Assembly: GCF_003112735.1 (NCBI RefSeq)
Contig: NZ_BFBR01000002.1
Coordinates: 401,668 to 465,667 of the forward strand
Reading direction: 5' to 3'
Length of the DNA stretch: 64,000 bases
Source: Candidatus Phycosocius bacilliformis
Lineage (GTDB): Bacteria > Pseudomonadota > Alphaproteobacteria > Caulobacterales > Aquidulcibacteraceae
Notes under the pieces: model-generated
Told to the model about the DNA's origin: nothing
Database searches by the model: none
The model's input: the letters and a program-made list of their open reading frames with translations, nothing else
Position numbers and translations under genes: made by a program
Shown: positions 45,393 to 54,013 of the stretch, one piece after another
Numbering within the stretch: position 1 is the first letter of the stretch
Layout: the number at the start of each line of letters is the position of its first letter

Positions 45393-47411
45393 TCAGGCCA
45401 GTTCTACGAGGATTTCATCAGCCGCTACCGCCGCCCCTGCCCCGACATGGACTTTGGCCACTTTGCCATCGCGTTCGGCTCGAATGATGTTTTGCATCTT
45501 CATGGCCTCGACAATGGCGATGGCCTCGCCGGATTTGACTTCCTGACCGGCAACCACATCAATCGACACAACCAAACCCGGCATGGGGGAGATGATCAGA
45601 CGGGAGGTATCGGCCGCGACCTTTTCTGGCAGCTTGGCGTGCAGTTCTGCATCGCGCGGGGTTGCCACGATCACAACAGCTTTGGCCCCTCGATATTGGA
45701 ACTCATAGCCTTGGACGCGATCTTTGAATTTAACAGCAAAGCCCTCATCCTCGAATACACCGCGGGCGTGGGCTGTACCCGTAATCAAACGGTCACCGGG
45801 TTTGAAGTCGCTCTTAATCTCAATGGTCTCGCCGCTCTCAAAACGGACATGAGCGCCATCGGGCGTGATCTCGACATGGAGGGGGTGATAGGTGCCCTCA
45901 ATGCGCACGACCCAGTCGCTCCGGATCGGCTTATGCGGGGTCATGCGGCCACTGATTTCACCATCACGGGCCAGTTTCCGCATATGGACGAGCGCGCCGA
46001 CCCCTGCCATCAGGCGCTGGATTTTGTCGGTCAAAGGGGCGCCTTTGAAGCCGTCTGGGAACTCATCCTTGATATAGGCGGTTGTAATGTCCCCGGACCG
46101 GAAGCGGCTTTCTTCCATAACCGCAGCTAGAAACGGGATATTGTCCTGAATGCCTTCGATCAAAAACGTATCAAGCGCGGCAGCCTGAGCATCAATGGCC
46201 GATAAGCGATCTGGACCCCAGGTGACCAGTTTTGAGATCATGGGGTCATAGAACATCGAAATCTCATCGCCCTCGCGCACACCGGCATCATTGCGCACTT
46301 TATGGGTGCCAAAATCACCCTCAACCGGCGGCAGATAGCGCTTCAAGCGACCAATGGAGGGCAAGAAGTTACGATAAGGATCTTCGGCATAGATGCGGCT
46401 TTCAATGGCCCAGCCATTGATTTTGAGGTCTTGCTGCTGGAAAGACAAAGCCTCACCTGCAGCCACCCGCAGCATTTGCTCAACCAGATCAAGCCCGGTG
46501 ATGGCCTCAGAAACCGGGTGTTCCACCTGCAGGCGGGTGTTCATTTCCAGAAAATAGAAGCTCTTGTCCTTGCCGGAGGCGACAAATTCCACCGTCCCAG
46601 CGCTGTCATACCCGACAGCCTTGGCGAGTGCGACGGCTTGGGCCCCCATGGCCGCACGGGTTGCCTCGTCGAGAAGCGGGCTTGGGGCCTCTTCAATGAC
46701 TTTTTGGTTGCGCCGCTGGATCGAGCACTCGCGTTCGAACAAATGGACGACATTGCCGTGCTTGTCGCCCAAGACCTGGATTTCGATATGGCGTGGGGCC
46801 AGAATGAATTTCTCGATAAAGATGCGGTCATCGCCAAAGGCATTCTTGGCTTCTGCGCGCACGGCCGGGAAGCCTTCTTCGACGTCCTTGCGGTCATAGG
46901 CCACGCGGATGCCCTTGCCGCCACCGCCAGCCGACGCCTTAATCATGACCGGATAGCCAATCTCTTCAGAAATCGCGACCGCATGGGCGGTGTCCGCAAT
47001 TTCGCCAATATGGCCCGGCACGCAGGAGACGCCAGCGGCCGCCGCAGTCTTCTTGCTTTCGATCTTGTCGCCCATGGCATGGATGGCATGGGGATTAGGA
47101 CCAATGAAGACGATGCCCTCATCGGCACAACGCTGGGCAAATTCCACTTTTTCCGACAAGAAGCCAAAACCTGGATGAACGGCTTGAGCCCCGGTTTGTT
47201 TGACGGCGGCTATAATCTTGTCGATCACCAGATAGGATTCTGCCGCAGGAGCCGGGCCGATAAACACTTTCTCATCGGCCATTTCGACCGCCATGGAATC
47301 GCGGTCAGCCTCGGAAAACACAATCACCGTCTTCACGCCCATGCGGCGGCAGGTCTTGATGATACGAACGGCCACCTCGCCGCGATTGGCAATCAGGATC
47401 TTGTCAAACAT
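45393..47411 (-). CDS. pccA: Acetyl/propionyl-CoA carboxylase biotin-carrying subunit (biotin carboxylase plus BCCP)
   Basis: A 672-residue alpha subunit of a biotin-dependent acyl-CoA carboxylase. The N-terminal biotin carboxylase domain (KILIANRGEVAVRIIKTCRRMG, GGGGKGIRVAY ATP loop, EMNTRLQVEHPVSE) is followed by a BT linker domain. The C-terminal biotinyl domain has VEAMKMQN, where Lys638 is the biotin site. It most likely forms propionyl-CoA carboxylase with a PccB subunit, which is not in the window. Conversion of propionyl-CoA to methylmalonyl-CoA would link it to odd-chain and PHA monomer metabolism and to B12 use (inference). Confidence 0.92.
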   Translation of the reverse strand: MFDKILIANRGEVAVRIIKTCRRMGVKTVIVFSEADRDSMAVEMADEKVFIGPAPAAESYLVIDKIIAAVKQTGAQAVHPGFGFLSEKVEFAQRCADEGIVFIGPNPHAIHAMGDKIESKKTAAAAGVSCVPGHIGEIADTAHAVAISEEIGYPVMIKASAGGGGKGIRVAYDRKDVEEGFPAVRAEAKNAFGDDRIFIEKFILAPRHIEIQVLGDKHGNVVHLFERECSIQRRNQKVIEEAPSPLLDEATRAAMGAQAVALAKAVGYDSAGTVEFVASGKDKSFYFLEMNTRLQVEHPVSEAITGLDLVEQMLRVAAGEALSFQQQDLKINGWAIESRIYAEDPYRNFLPSIGRLKRYLPPVEGDFGTHKVRNDAGVREGDEISMFYDPMISKLVTWGPDRLSAIDAQAAALDTFLIEGIQDNIPFLAAVMEESRFRSGDITTAYIKDEFPDGFKGAPLTDKIQRLMAGVGALVHMRKLARDGEISGRMTPHKPIRSDWVVRIEGTYHPLHVEITPDGAHVRFESGETIEIKSDFKPGDRLITGTAHARGVFEDEGFAVKFKDRVQGYEFQYRGAKAVVIVATPRDAELHAKLPEKVAADTSRLIISPMPGLVVSIDVVAGQEVKSGEAIAIVEAMKMQNIIRAERDGKVAKVHVGAGAAVAADEILVELA

Positions 47412-47533
47412 ATGTGCGTGCGCCCCTGAAGCAGCGAACCTGTCGGCTCGCTTTTGCTATGTTGGCCCCCGAGTAGAGGGCAATTTGTGCAGATGCAATG
47501 CGACGCTTGGACCAGAAATGCAAGCCACCTGCG

Positions 47534-47580
47534 ATGTAAGCTTGACCTGACATTCTTCCGATGTTAGGTTTACCTGACAT
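47534..47580. promoter_or_regulatory. Double palindromic operator upstream of the membrane protein/XRE pair
   Basis: Two 20-bp inverted repeats of the form 9-2-9 lie 7 bp apart. The first is ATGTAAGCT-TG-ACCTGACAT (47534-47553, arms imperfect) and the second is ATGTTAGGT-TT-ACCTGACAT (47561-47580, one mismatch). They start 27 bp apart and end 11 bp before the ATG at 47592. They are likely bound by the small XRE regulator of the same operon. Confidence 0.65.
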
Positions 47581-47591
47581 TACGGACTGCG

Positions 47592-47999
47592 ATGGTGGAG
47601 GACAAAGTCGTGGAACAGACACCCCAAGCCAAGACCTATATCACACGAACCTTCATGTTCATGGGCATCTATGTCCTGATCAATATTGTTGCGATTGCCG
47701 GCACCATGGACGGTTTGCCTCCCCCCGCCCGCTGGCTTGTGTCATTCATGGTGAGCCTACCGATTGCCGGGCAGATTTGGGCCACACTGGTGATGATCCG
47801 CGACAGTGACGAATTCATCGGGGCTTTTTTGGCGCGGCAATTCATCTTGGCTTCCGGCGTCGCCATGGCCCTTTTCTCGGCATGGGGTTTTGCGGAAAGC
47901 TATGCCGGGGCCGCCCATGTCCCTGGCTGGATGATTTATCCCCTGTTCTGGGCCTGTTTTGGCCTTGTGGCCCCCTTTGCGCGCAAGCCAGCCAAATGA
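47592..47999 (+). CDS. Small four-helix membrane protein of an XRE-paired family
   Basis: A 135-residue membrane protein (128 residues if the better-placed GTG 47610, which follows GGAGG, is the true start). About four hydrophobic segments are visible: FMFMGIYVLINIVAIAG, WLVSFMVSLPIAGQIWATL, FILASGVAMALFSAWGF, and MIYPLFWACFGLVAPFA. I know this type of protein only as a conserved partner of a very short XRE regulator; the function is unknown. Its stop overlaps the regulator's ATG (ATGA), so translation is coupled. The paired palindromes upstream suggest tight self-regulation of the two-gene unit. Confidence 0.78.
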   Translation: MVEDKVVEQTPQAKTYITRTFMFMGIYVLINIVAIAGTMDGLPPPARWLVSFMVSLPIAGQIWATLVMIRDSDEFIGAFLARQFILASGVAMALFSAWGFAESYAGAAHVPGWMIYPLFWACFGLVAPFARKPAK

Positions 48000-48199
48000 T
48001 CAACAATGTCCGTGCTTTACGAACTGCCAGGGGTCTTACCCAAGCCGATCTTGGGCAGGCTTTGGGGGTCTCACGTCAGGCAATCATCGCGATCGAGGCC
48101 GACCAACATGACCCCTCGCTCGATCTCGCATTCAAAATGGCTGCGCTCTTTGAAACCGAGGTTGAAGCAATCTTTGTGAACCCACACCGGCAAACTTAA
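47996..48199 (+). CDS. Short XRE-family helix-turn-helix regulator
   Basis: A 67-residue protein that is almost only a Cro/C1-type helix-turn-helix: VRALRTARGLTQADLGQALG, then VSRQAIIAIEADQHDPSL and AFKMAALFETEVEAIF. This is the YozG-like minimal regulator form. ATG 47996 overlaps the membrane gene stop by 4 bp; a longer frame upstream lies in the membrane gene and is rejected. It probably represses its own operon through the double palindrome at 47534-47580. Its stop overlaps that of the convergent channel gene by 4 bp. Confidence 0.88.
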   Translation: MINNVRALRTARGLTQADLGQALGVSRQAIIAIEADQHDPSLDLAFKMAALFETEVEAIFVNPHRQT

Positions 48200-48690
48200 G
48201 AACGATCCCCCTTATCGAAGCGGGGGTCGAGCCATTCATGTTCCAGTGACCGCAAGCGGCCAATGACGGTGATCAGAAACGCGGTCGACCAGCCCAACAG
48301 AATGACACCATTGGCCGCTTCGATCGCCCCAACCAGACGCCAATCACGCGGCAGGATCACATCGCCATAGCCCAGCGACACAAAGGTGACTGTGGAAAAA
48401 TAAAGAGCCGTCTCGAAATCTTGAAAAGCGTTCAAGCCGAAATGATAAACCATGGCATAAAGCCAAATCTCCACCGTGTGGATGGCGAACAGGCCAAAAA
48501 CGACAAACAGGATCGCCAGAACCCGGATCGAAAAATGTGGCGCGCTGGGATTGGTCAGGGGTTGGCGCTGCCGGATCAGCAACATCAAAGTGGCCAAACC
48601 GACGAAATGCACGATGACCGTGACTGCAACCATGGCCGATGAGACGGCCAGCGTGTCCCAGATGTCCGTGATGAAATTGACCACACCCAC
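48196..48690 (-). CDS. Two-transmembrane potassium-channel-like protein
   Basis: A 164-residue membrane protein with an Ion_trans_2-type pore: TVTFVSLGYGDVILP contains the GYGD selectivity filter between two helices (near residues 95-125). An N-terminal hydrophobic pair precedes it (MVAVTVIVHFVGLATLMLL and VLAILFVVFGLFAIHTVEIWL). There is no cytoplasmic RCK domain; the tail is short and charged. It would form a tetrameric cation channel. It is convergent with the XRE gene (4-bp overlap). Confidence 0.83.
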   Translation of the reverse strand: MGVVNFITDIWDTLAVSSAMVAVTVIVHFVGLATLMLLIRQRQPLTNPSAPHFSIRVLAILFVVFGLFAIHTVEIWLYAMVYHFGLNAFQDFETALYFSTVTFVSLGYGDVILPRDWRLVGAIEAANGVILLGWSTAFLITVIGRLRSLEHEWLDPRFDKGDRS

Positions 48691-48801
48691 TCTGGTTGCC
48701 CTTTCGGTTGGTATCCGCCTGTTGAACCTTCATAGGCTGTTAGAGCCAAGCCGTCACCACTCTATCGCGCGACCTTGGGTCACACAGACCAAAGTTGGGC
48801 A

Positions 48802-49842
48802 TCAACCCGACTTCACAAATGTCCAGGCCTTGGTGAGGAAGGCGCGGGCTTGGTCAGTAGGATGCAAGCCCGCTTCGGCCATCATGGCGACCATATCGGT
48901 GGAGAGCCAAGACGTGAAAAAGGGCTCATGGAAGCCTGCCGGAAAAGCATCCAATAGCCTGTCTAAATTGGGGTCATCCCCGGTTTGCAGCGCATCAGCC
49001 AAAATGAACATGCCGCCGGGCTTCAGGATGCGTGCAGCCTCGGCCACCACGGCTTTACGAACCCGTGGGGGCAGTTCGTGGAACAAATAGATGCAGACAA
49101 TCCGGTCTATTGTGGTGTCACCAAAAGGCGTGGCTTCTGCAGCGGCACTGATGGCTTTGGCATTGCGATAGGGGGCAAGCGCGTGCCGGGCCTTGGCCGC
49201 ATAGGCTGGAGACATATCGAGGCATGTCAAAGACAAGCGCGGGAAATTGCGCATGATTTCCGCGCCGAACTGACCTGTTCCACAGGCAATTTCAACACAG
49301 GTCACTGTGCGCTGATCAAGCCCCCTCAGACTGCGGGCAAGCAAGGCCAGTGCGGTAGCCCGCCGCATCGCCCCAGCGGAGCCGGTAAAAATGGTCTCAA
49401 CCTGAAAATCATACAAATCAGCGCTGGCATCACTCAACCAGCCATCGGTCTGCCAATGAAAGTTCTGGCGAAAATAGGCCGGATACCCCTGCCCCAGTCC
49501 CTGCTCGCGCACCTCCACCCCTTTGCCCGCAAGACGGCGGCGATCCAACTCCCGGACATCGGCCAGATAGGCGCGACTTTTGCGGACCTGGGCAAGTTGC
49601 GGGCCGATCGCAGGTGGCCGATAGAGACCAGCGCGGATATGGGCAAAATCCTGGTCAAAGGCAGCCCGGAACGCCAACCGGAGACGCGTTAAGTCGGGCT
49701 TGGGTTTATCAGAGGCGAATGGCGCTTCACCGGGACGGTCAAACGGGGCTGAAATCGCGCGAGTCAGGCCGTAATGGGCCCCATAAAAGGCCAGTTTGGC
49801 GGCATTGCCTGCCCGATAAGCCATGGCTTCAAGCGCATTCAT
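48802..49842 (-). CDS. Class I SAM-dependent methyltransferase at the end of the lipid A cluster
   Basis: A 346-residue protein with a Methyltransf_11/25 domain: CVEIACGTGQFGAEI near residue 177 is motif I, followed by LTCLDMSPAYAAKARHAL, and ILKPGGMFILADAL as post-motif. The N-terminal 150 residues are helical and basic, without a signal peptide. Substrate unknown. It is the last gene of the minus-strand envelope run, 47 bp after the LpxL-like gene, but a functional link is only positional. Confidence 0.8.
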   Translation of the reverse strand: MNALEAMAYRAGNAAKLAFYGAHYGLTRAISAPFDRPGEAPFASDKPKPDLTRLRLAFRAAFDQDFAHIRAGLYRPPAIGPQLAQVRKSRAYLADVRELDRRRLAGKGVEVREQGLGQGYPAYFRQNFHWQTDGWLSDASADLYDFQVETIFTGSAGAMRRATALALLARSLRGLDQRTVTCVEIACGTGQFGAEIMRNFPRLSLTCLDMSPAYAAKARHALAPYRNAKAISAAAEATPFGDTTIDRIVCIYLFHELPPRVRKAVVAEAARILKPGGMFILADALQTGDDPNLDRLLDAFPAGFHEPFFTSWLSTDMVAMMAEAGLHPTDQARAFLTKAWTFVKSG

Positions 49843-49889
49843 GGGTCCAACATAGGCTGCTTGGCACTATTGTCCAAGGCCATCTTGGC

Positions 49890-50810
49890 CTAATCCATGA
49901 CCCCCGCATCCATCCAAGCCTTTTTTGGCCAGCGCGCGTGAACCCAAAACCATTGTTCGGGGGCTTTCAGGATAGTCTCTTCCATAAAGCGATTAATCCG
50001 CAGCACTGAGGCATGGACTGCATCATCTACCGAGGCGTCAAAGTCCATCATCATGGGCTCTTGAACCTCAACCTTGAACTTAACCCCACCCAACCGTTTG
50101 ACGGTCATGGTCTGCAAGGGTGCCTTAAAACGGTAAGCCAGACGCGATGGGCCGTCGGCAGTCTTGCACATATGGCCAAAGAAAGGGGCTTCGACCCCGG
50201 TTTCATATTTCTGGTCGTTCATCATGGCCACAGAGCCACCTTTAGCCAGAATGCGCATGAGACTAACCCCGCCTGAGGGGCCTTTGGGCGCAAAGAGCCG
50301 CACACCATAATCGGCACGCGCCTGCACAATCGTGTCGTCCACCCAGATATTATTGGCCGGGCGATAGGTCACCCGGCAATCCACCCCGCGCCGCACAATG
50401 GCCGCAGGCATGACTTCCCAATTGGCGAAATGGCCTGAGATGAACACACCAGCTTGTCCGGTGCCGACATAGCGGTCGAGAATATCCAGTCCGTCGAAGT
50501 CCGCCCGACTTTCAGGGGTAAACAGACCCATGGACGCCAGATGAGGGAACTCTCCCACCACGCGGCCCAGATTGTCCCACATGGCGTCGAGCATTTCGCG
50601 CTCTTCCTGGGGCGTGATGCGGGGAAAGGCCAATCGCATATTATAGCGCGCGGTCTTGTGCGCACTGGTGATGGGGCCAAGGGTCCGGGCAAAACGGGCA
50701 CCGGCATTGGAAGCCTCATCCAGCGACATGGCGCTAATCCGGTTCCAATAGGCGTGAAACGCCCAGGATTCCACCCGTTTGAAAAGAGACTGGCGACGGC
50801 CTGCTGTCAT
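49890..50810 (-). CDS. LpxL/HtrB-type lipid A acyltransferase
   Basis: A 306-residue lysophospholipid-acyltransferase-like protein of the late lipid A acylation group. It has FISGHFANWEVMP with the H-x4-E catalytic motif near residue 125, a following RP-x-N-type segment TYRPANNIWVD, and GGSVAMMNDQKYETG. It would add a secondary acyl chain to Kdo-lipid A at the inner membrane. It lies 23 bp downstream of lpxK on the same strand. The exact acyl specificity cannot be read. Confidence 0.88.
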   Translation of the reverse strand: MTAGRRQSLFKRVESWAFHAYWNRISAMSLDEASNAGARFARTLGPITSAHKTARYNMRLAFPRITPQEEREMLDAMWDNLGRVVGEFPHLASMGLFTPESRADFDGLDILDRYVGTGQAGVFISGHFANWEVMPAAIVRRGVDCRVTYRPANNIWVDDTIVQARADYGVRLFAPKGPSGGVSLMRILAKGGSVAMMNDQKYETGVEAPFFGHMCKTADGPSRLAYRFKAPLQTMTVKRLGGVKFKVEVQEPMMMDFDASVDDAVHASVLRINRFMEETILKAPEQWFWVHARWPKKAWMDAGVMD

Positions 50811-50833
50811 GGCGAAATCCTAATTGGAAAATC

Positions 50834-51835
50834 CTACTGGCCAGTGGAAAAACTGTCGAGTTTGCCACGCACCCACGTGGTAAAGGCACTGACGTCGGTC
50901 AAGCGGGCCTTGATGTCGACCACCGTAACTTGCGCAGCAAAATCGGGTGGCAGCCGGACCCAATCCTTGCGGGTGGTCACAAGCCGCGCGCCACAGGCTT
51001 GTGCGGTTTTGGCCAAACGGGCCAACTCATCAGCGCGATACATATGGTGGTCAGGGAAGGGATAAAGATCAACCACATCGAGACCAAGAGCGCGTAACGT
51101 CGCATCAAATTTCTCAGGCCGCCCGATGCCGCAAAAGCCAAGAACCGGTCCTGAAATCTCTATGGGTTCTGGTTCGAGAAACGCATGAAACACAGGCCCT
51201 GAGAAGCCAACGATATCCTCCGCCGTGTCTTCACTGAGACGCCCCACCACAATCAAAGCGTCGGCCCGTTTGAGGCCATTGGCCGGGGTCTCTCTGAGCG
51301 GCCCCGCCGGGATGAGATGGCCGTTGCCAAAGCCAGTCTGCCCATCAACCACGACCAGACTGATTGTCTTGGCCAGACTTGGGTTCTGGTGACCATCATC
51401 GAGAATGAGGCCAGCCATACCAGCCGTGACCGCCAGCTTGCCGGCACTGCCCCGGTCTCGCCCAATGAAAACAGGCCCGTCGTGGGAAAGCATCAAGGGC
51501 TCATCGCCAACATCGGCGGCGTCATGCAGAGCTGGATCAACAGCCACCGGCCCTTCAAGACGCCCGCCATAGCCGCGCGACACAATGCCCACCGGCCCTG
51601 AAAGCACATCTTGCAACACACCCCGCAATGTCTGGGCCAGCGGGGTCTTGCCGGTGCCCCCAGCTGTCAGATTTCCCAGGCAGACGACAGGCACGGCCAA
51701 GGCCAAAGGCTGGGCGCGGGCGAGTCTGCGGGCCACACTTGCCCCATAGAGCGCGCCGAATGGGCTGAGCAACAGGCGCAGAATTGGTGCAGAATCACGG
51801 CCATGCCGGATGGTCCAGAAGGCAGGCGCACGCAT
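50834..51835 (-). CDS. lpxK: Tetraacyldisaccharide 4'-kinase
   Basis: LpxK phosphorylates the 4' position of the lipid A disaccharide at the inner membrane, using ATP. The 333-residue protein starts with a membrane-proximal segment and carries the P-loop GNLTAGGTGKTPLAQTL near residue 53. It also has SRGYGG and DDGHQNPSL near 140. Its start codon overlaps the waaA stop by one base. It lies in the run DUF374-waaA-lpxK-LpxL, which together completes Kdo-lipid A. Confidence 0.95.
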   Translation of the reverse strand: MRAPAFWTIRHGRDSAPILRLLLSPFGALYGASVARRLARAQPLALAVPVVCLGNLTAGGTGKTPLAQTLRGVLQDVLSGPVGIVSRGYGGRLEGPVAVDPALHDAADVGDEPLMLSHDGPVFIGRDRGSAGKLAVTAGMAGLILDDGHQNPSLAKTISLVVVDGQTGFGNGHLIPAGPLRETPANGLKRADALIVVGRLSEDTAEDIVGFSGPVFHAFLEPEPIEISGPVLGFCGIGRPEKFDATLRALGLDVVDLYPFPDHHMYRADELARLAKTAQACGARLVTTRKDWVRLPPDFAAQVTVVDIKARLTDVSAFTTWVRGKLDSFSTGQ

Positions 51836-53130
51836 TAGTTTTGCCTGCCCAGCAAGGCCAAAAGGCCAGTAACTGTATCGGCCATCGCACTTGCCCCTTC
51901 CGCGATCACCTCCCCTGCCTGGCGGGTCAGAGCATCGCGCCGATCCGGATCACCTAGGAGGCCTGCAACTGCCAAGGCAATGCGGTCGGAACTGTGATCA
52001 TCCACAATGATGGCCCCATCATGGTCCTCCAGCGCCTGATAAAGATCCCGGAAGTTTTCCACAAAGCTCCCACTGATGACAGCCGAGCTCAATTGCACGG
52101 GCTCTACGGGATTATGCCCGCCAATGCCCGGCTGCAAACTGCCCGCCACAAAGGTCACAGGTGCCAGTTTCATGGCCAAACCCAGCTCGCCTAATGTATC
52201 CCACAGCCAGATTGGCGTGCTTGGGTCTGGCACTTGGCCACTTGAACGCTTGACCGGCACAAGGCCCTGCTTACGACATGCAATTTCTACGTCCATCGAG
52301 CGCTCAGGATGACGCGGAGCCAAGATCAATAACGCGTCTGGCGCACCCAATCGTAAGGCGGTATGGGCGGCAATCAGCACCTCATCCTCGCCGGCATGGG
52401 TCGAGGCAGCCAACCAAACAGGACGCTCTCCAATCTGATGCTTAAGGGCACTGATCTTACCAGGCTCGATTCGAGGCGGAGTGACCGCCAATTTGAGATT
52501 GCCAATCGTATTGATCGGGCCGTCTCGGAACAGGCTAAGCGCTCCAGCAGTCCGTTGGTCAGCAGACATGGCCAGGTCAAATAGGGAGAAGAGATGGCGC
52601 GCTGTGCGCATCCGCCCGGCCCAACCCTCAATCGACCGACGGGTCATGCGAGCATTGACCAAAGCCAGTGGGATATGGGCCGCTTTGGTTGCCAGCAGCA
52701 GATTGGGCCATATTTCGCCCTCCACAAATACCGCCAGATCAGGCCGCCAGCCTGTAACGAAAGCCACTGCCGCTGCGGGGGTATCGACCGGGATATAGCG
52801 GTGTAAATCGGGCGCAGAAAGACGTTTGGTCATCAGGTCTGCCGATGTACGTGTGCCGCTGGTAAACAGGAAGATAAGGTTAGGATCGGCCTCGCGAAGC
52901 TTCTCTGCCAACCCAAAGCCAACCAGACTTTCCCCCACACTGGCCCCATGGATCCACACCAACCGACCGCTTGGGCGGGTAATCGGAGCAGTACCGAGAC
53001 GCTCGTTGAGCCTAGCGGGGTCTTCCTTGCCACGCGCTGCACGGCGCTGCAGGACGCCGGGAAGAAAGCGTTCGAAAACGCCCATCCCCATCCGATAAAG
53101 CCTAAGGGCAAAAGGCAAGGATCCGCTCAC
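51835..53130 (-). CDS. waaA: 3-deoxy-D-manno-octulosonic acid transferase
   Basis: WaaA (KdtA) transfers Kdo from CMP-Kdo to lipid A precursor. The 431-residue protein has GRLVWIHGASVGESLV with the conserved acceptor-side Glu near residue 60, VFVEGEIWPNLL near 135, and a GT30 C-terminal half with LILAPRHPER, and GGHNPVEPVQ. One copy only is seen; the number of Kdo units added is not predictable. It overlaps the DUF374 gene by 4 bp and lpxK by 1 bp. Confidence 0.95.
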   Translation of the reverse strand: MSGSLPFALRLYRMGMGVFERFLPGVLQRRAARGKEDPARLNERLGTAPITRPSGRLVWIHGASVGESLVGFGLAEKLREADPNLIFLFTSGTRTSADLMTKRLSAPDLHRYIPVDTPAAAVAFVTGWRPDLAVFVEGEIWPNLLLATKAAHIPLALVNARMTRRSIEGWAGRMRTARHLFSLFDLAMSADQRTAGALSLFRDGPINTIGNLKLAVTPPRIEPGKISALKHQIGERPVWLAASTHAGEDEVLIAAHTALRLGAPDALLILAPRHPERSMDVEIACRKQGLVPVKRSSGQVPDPSTPIWLWDTLGELGLAMKLAPVTFVAGSLQPGIGGHNPVEPVQLSSAVISGSFVENFRDLYQALEDHDGAIIVDDHSSDRIALAVAGLLGDPDRRDALTRQAGEVIAEGASAMADTVTGLLALLGRQN

Positions 53131-53897
53131 GCAGGCACCTCGTCTGCCGGGTGAGCCTTAGCAACAGGGCCAGGTTCAATCACCGGCCCACCCACCAAGC
53201 GATCGGCCTCCTGCATGGCCGCGGTCAAAGCGGTTTCAAGCGCAAGGCGCACCTGTTCCAACGCCGCTTCATCGGCTTTGGGGGGAATATGGATCGGCGC
53301 ACCAAACACAATCACGCCGCGCGAGAATAAGGGGGGAAGATGGAAGCGGTCCCAGCTTTTGGCATAGGCTGCCCCCTTAACGGCAAAGGCAGAGGGCAAC
53401 AAAGGTACTTTTGCCATTTTGGCAACCCGCACCGCCCCCATTTGAGCGCGCATGCGCGGCCCACGCGGACCATCAGGCGTGACCCCGACGCACCCTCCCT
53501 TTACGGCATGAGACAACATCTGGCGGAACGCTTGTAAGGCCCCCTTATCCTCCGTCTCGCCATCAGCCTTCTTCTTCGAGGACGATCCACGTACAACTTG
53601 GCGGCCGACCAATTCAGCCGCTCGGGCCACAAATTGTCCATCGGGGGATAAGGATATCAACATCAACATCGGCTGGACATTACGCGGCCAGATCGAATGC
53701 GCCCCCATGATGCGCGAATGCCAATAGCACCACACCACGCCTTTACCCGATTGCCAGACCGGTTCGGCCAAGTCCCGTCCGATGTAAGTCCAGCGTGTGG
53801 TGACCCGCACAAGGATCATCCAGGCGGCCAAAAACAAGGCAAATCCCCATTGGACGGGCGAAGAACGAAAGAAAGCGCGCGAGAGTTTTTTGCTCAT
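53127..53897 (-). CDS. DUF374 lysophospholipid acyltransferase family protein
   Basis: A 256-residue protein with one N-terminal membrane segment (WGFALFLAAWMILVRVT). The DUF374 pattern is present: WCYWHSRIMG, GSSSKKKADGETEDKGALQAF, and GVTPDGPRGPRMRAQMG with the conserved D-G-P-R-G-P. Related proteins lie in alphaproteobacterial lipid A clusters and are thought to be acyltransferases, although the usual H-x4-D motif is altered. It is the first gene of the minus-strand cluster and is divergent from the phosphatase gene. Confidence 0.87.
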   Translation of the reverse strand: MSKKLSRAFFRSSPVQWGFALFLAAWMILVRVTTRWTYIGRDLAEPVWQSGKGVVWCYWHSRIMGAHSIWPRNVQPMLMLISLSPDGQFVARAAELVGRQVVRGSSSKKKADGETEDKGALQAFRQMLSHAVKGGCVGVTPDGPRGPRMRAQMGAVRVAKMAKVPLLPSAFAVKGAAYAKSWDRFHLPPLFSRGVIVFGAPIHIPPKADEAALEQVRLALETALTAAMQEADRLVGGPVIEPGPVAKAHPADEVPA

Positions 53898-54013
53898 GAT
53901 GGGGCTCCATAGCGAGGCTTGCGCGCAAACGCGAGTGCATGGGCGCCACAGCCAAGGCTTGCAGGAACCTCCAGGCCCGCCTAGATGCGGGTCCGTCTAA
54001 GGAAATCTCACCT

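Noticed and set aside
46302..47429. 375-codon plus-strand frame opposite the biotin carboxylase gene
   Set aside because: It is a mirror of a clear pccA coding frame with no recognisable motif.
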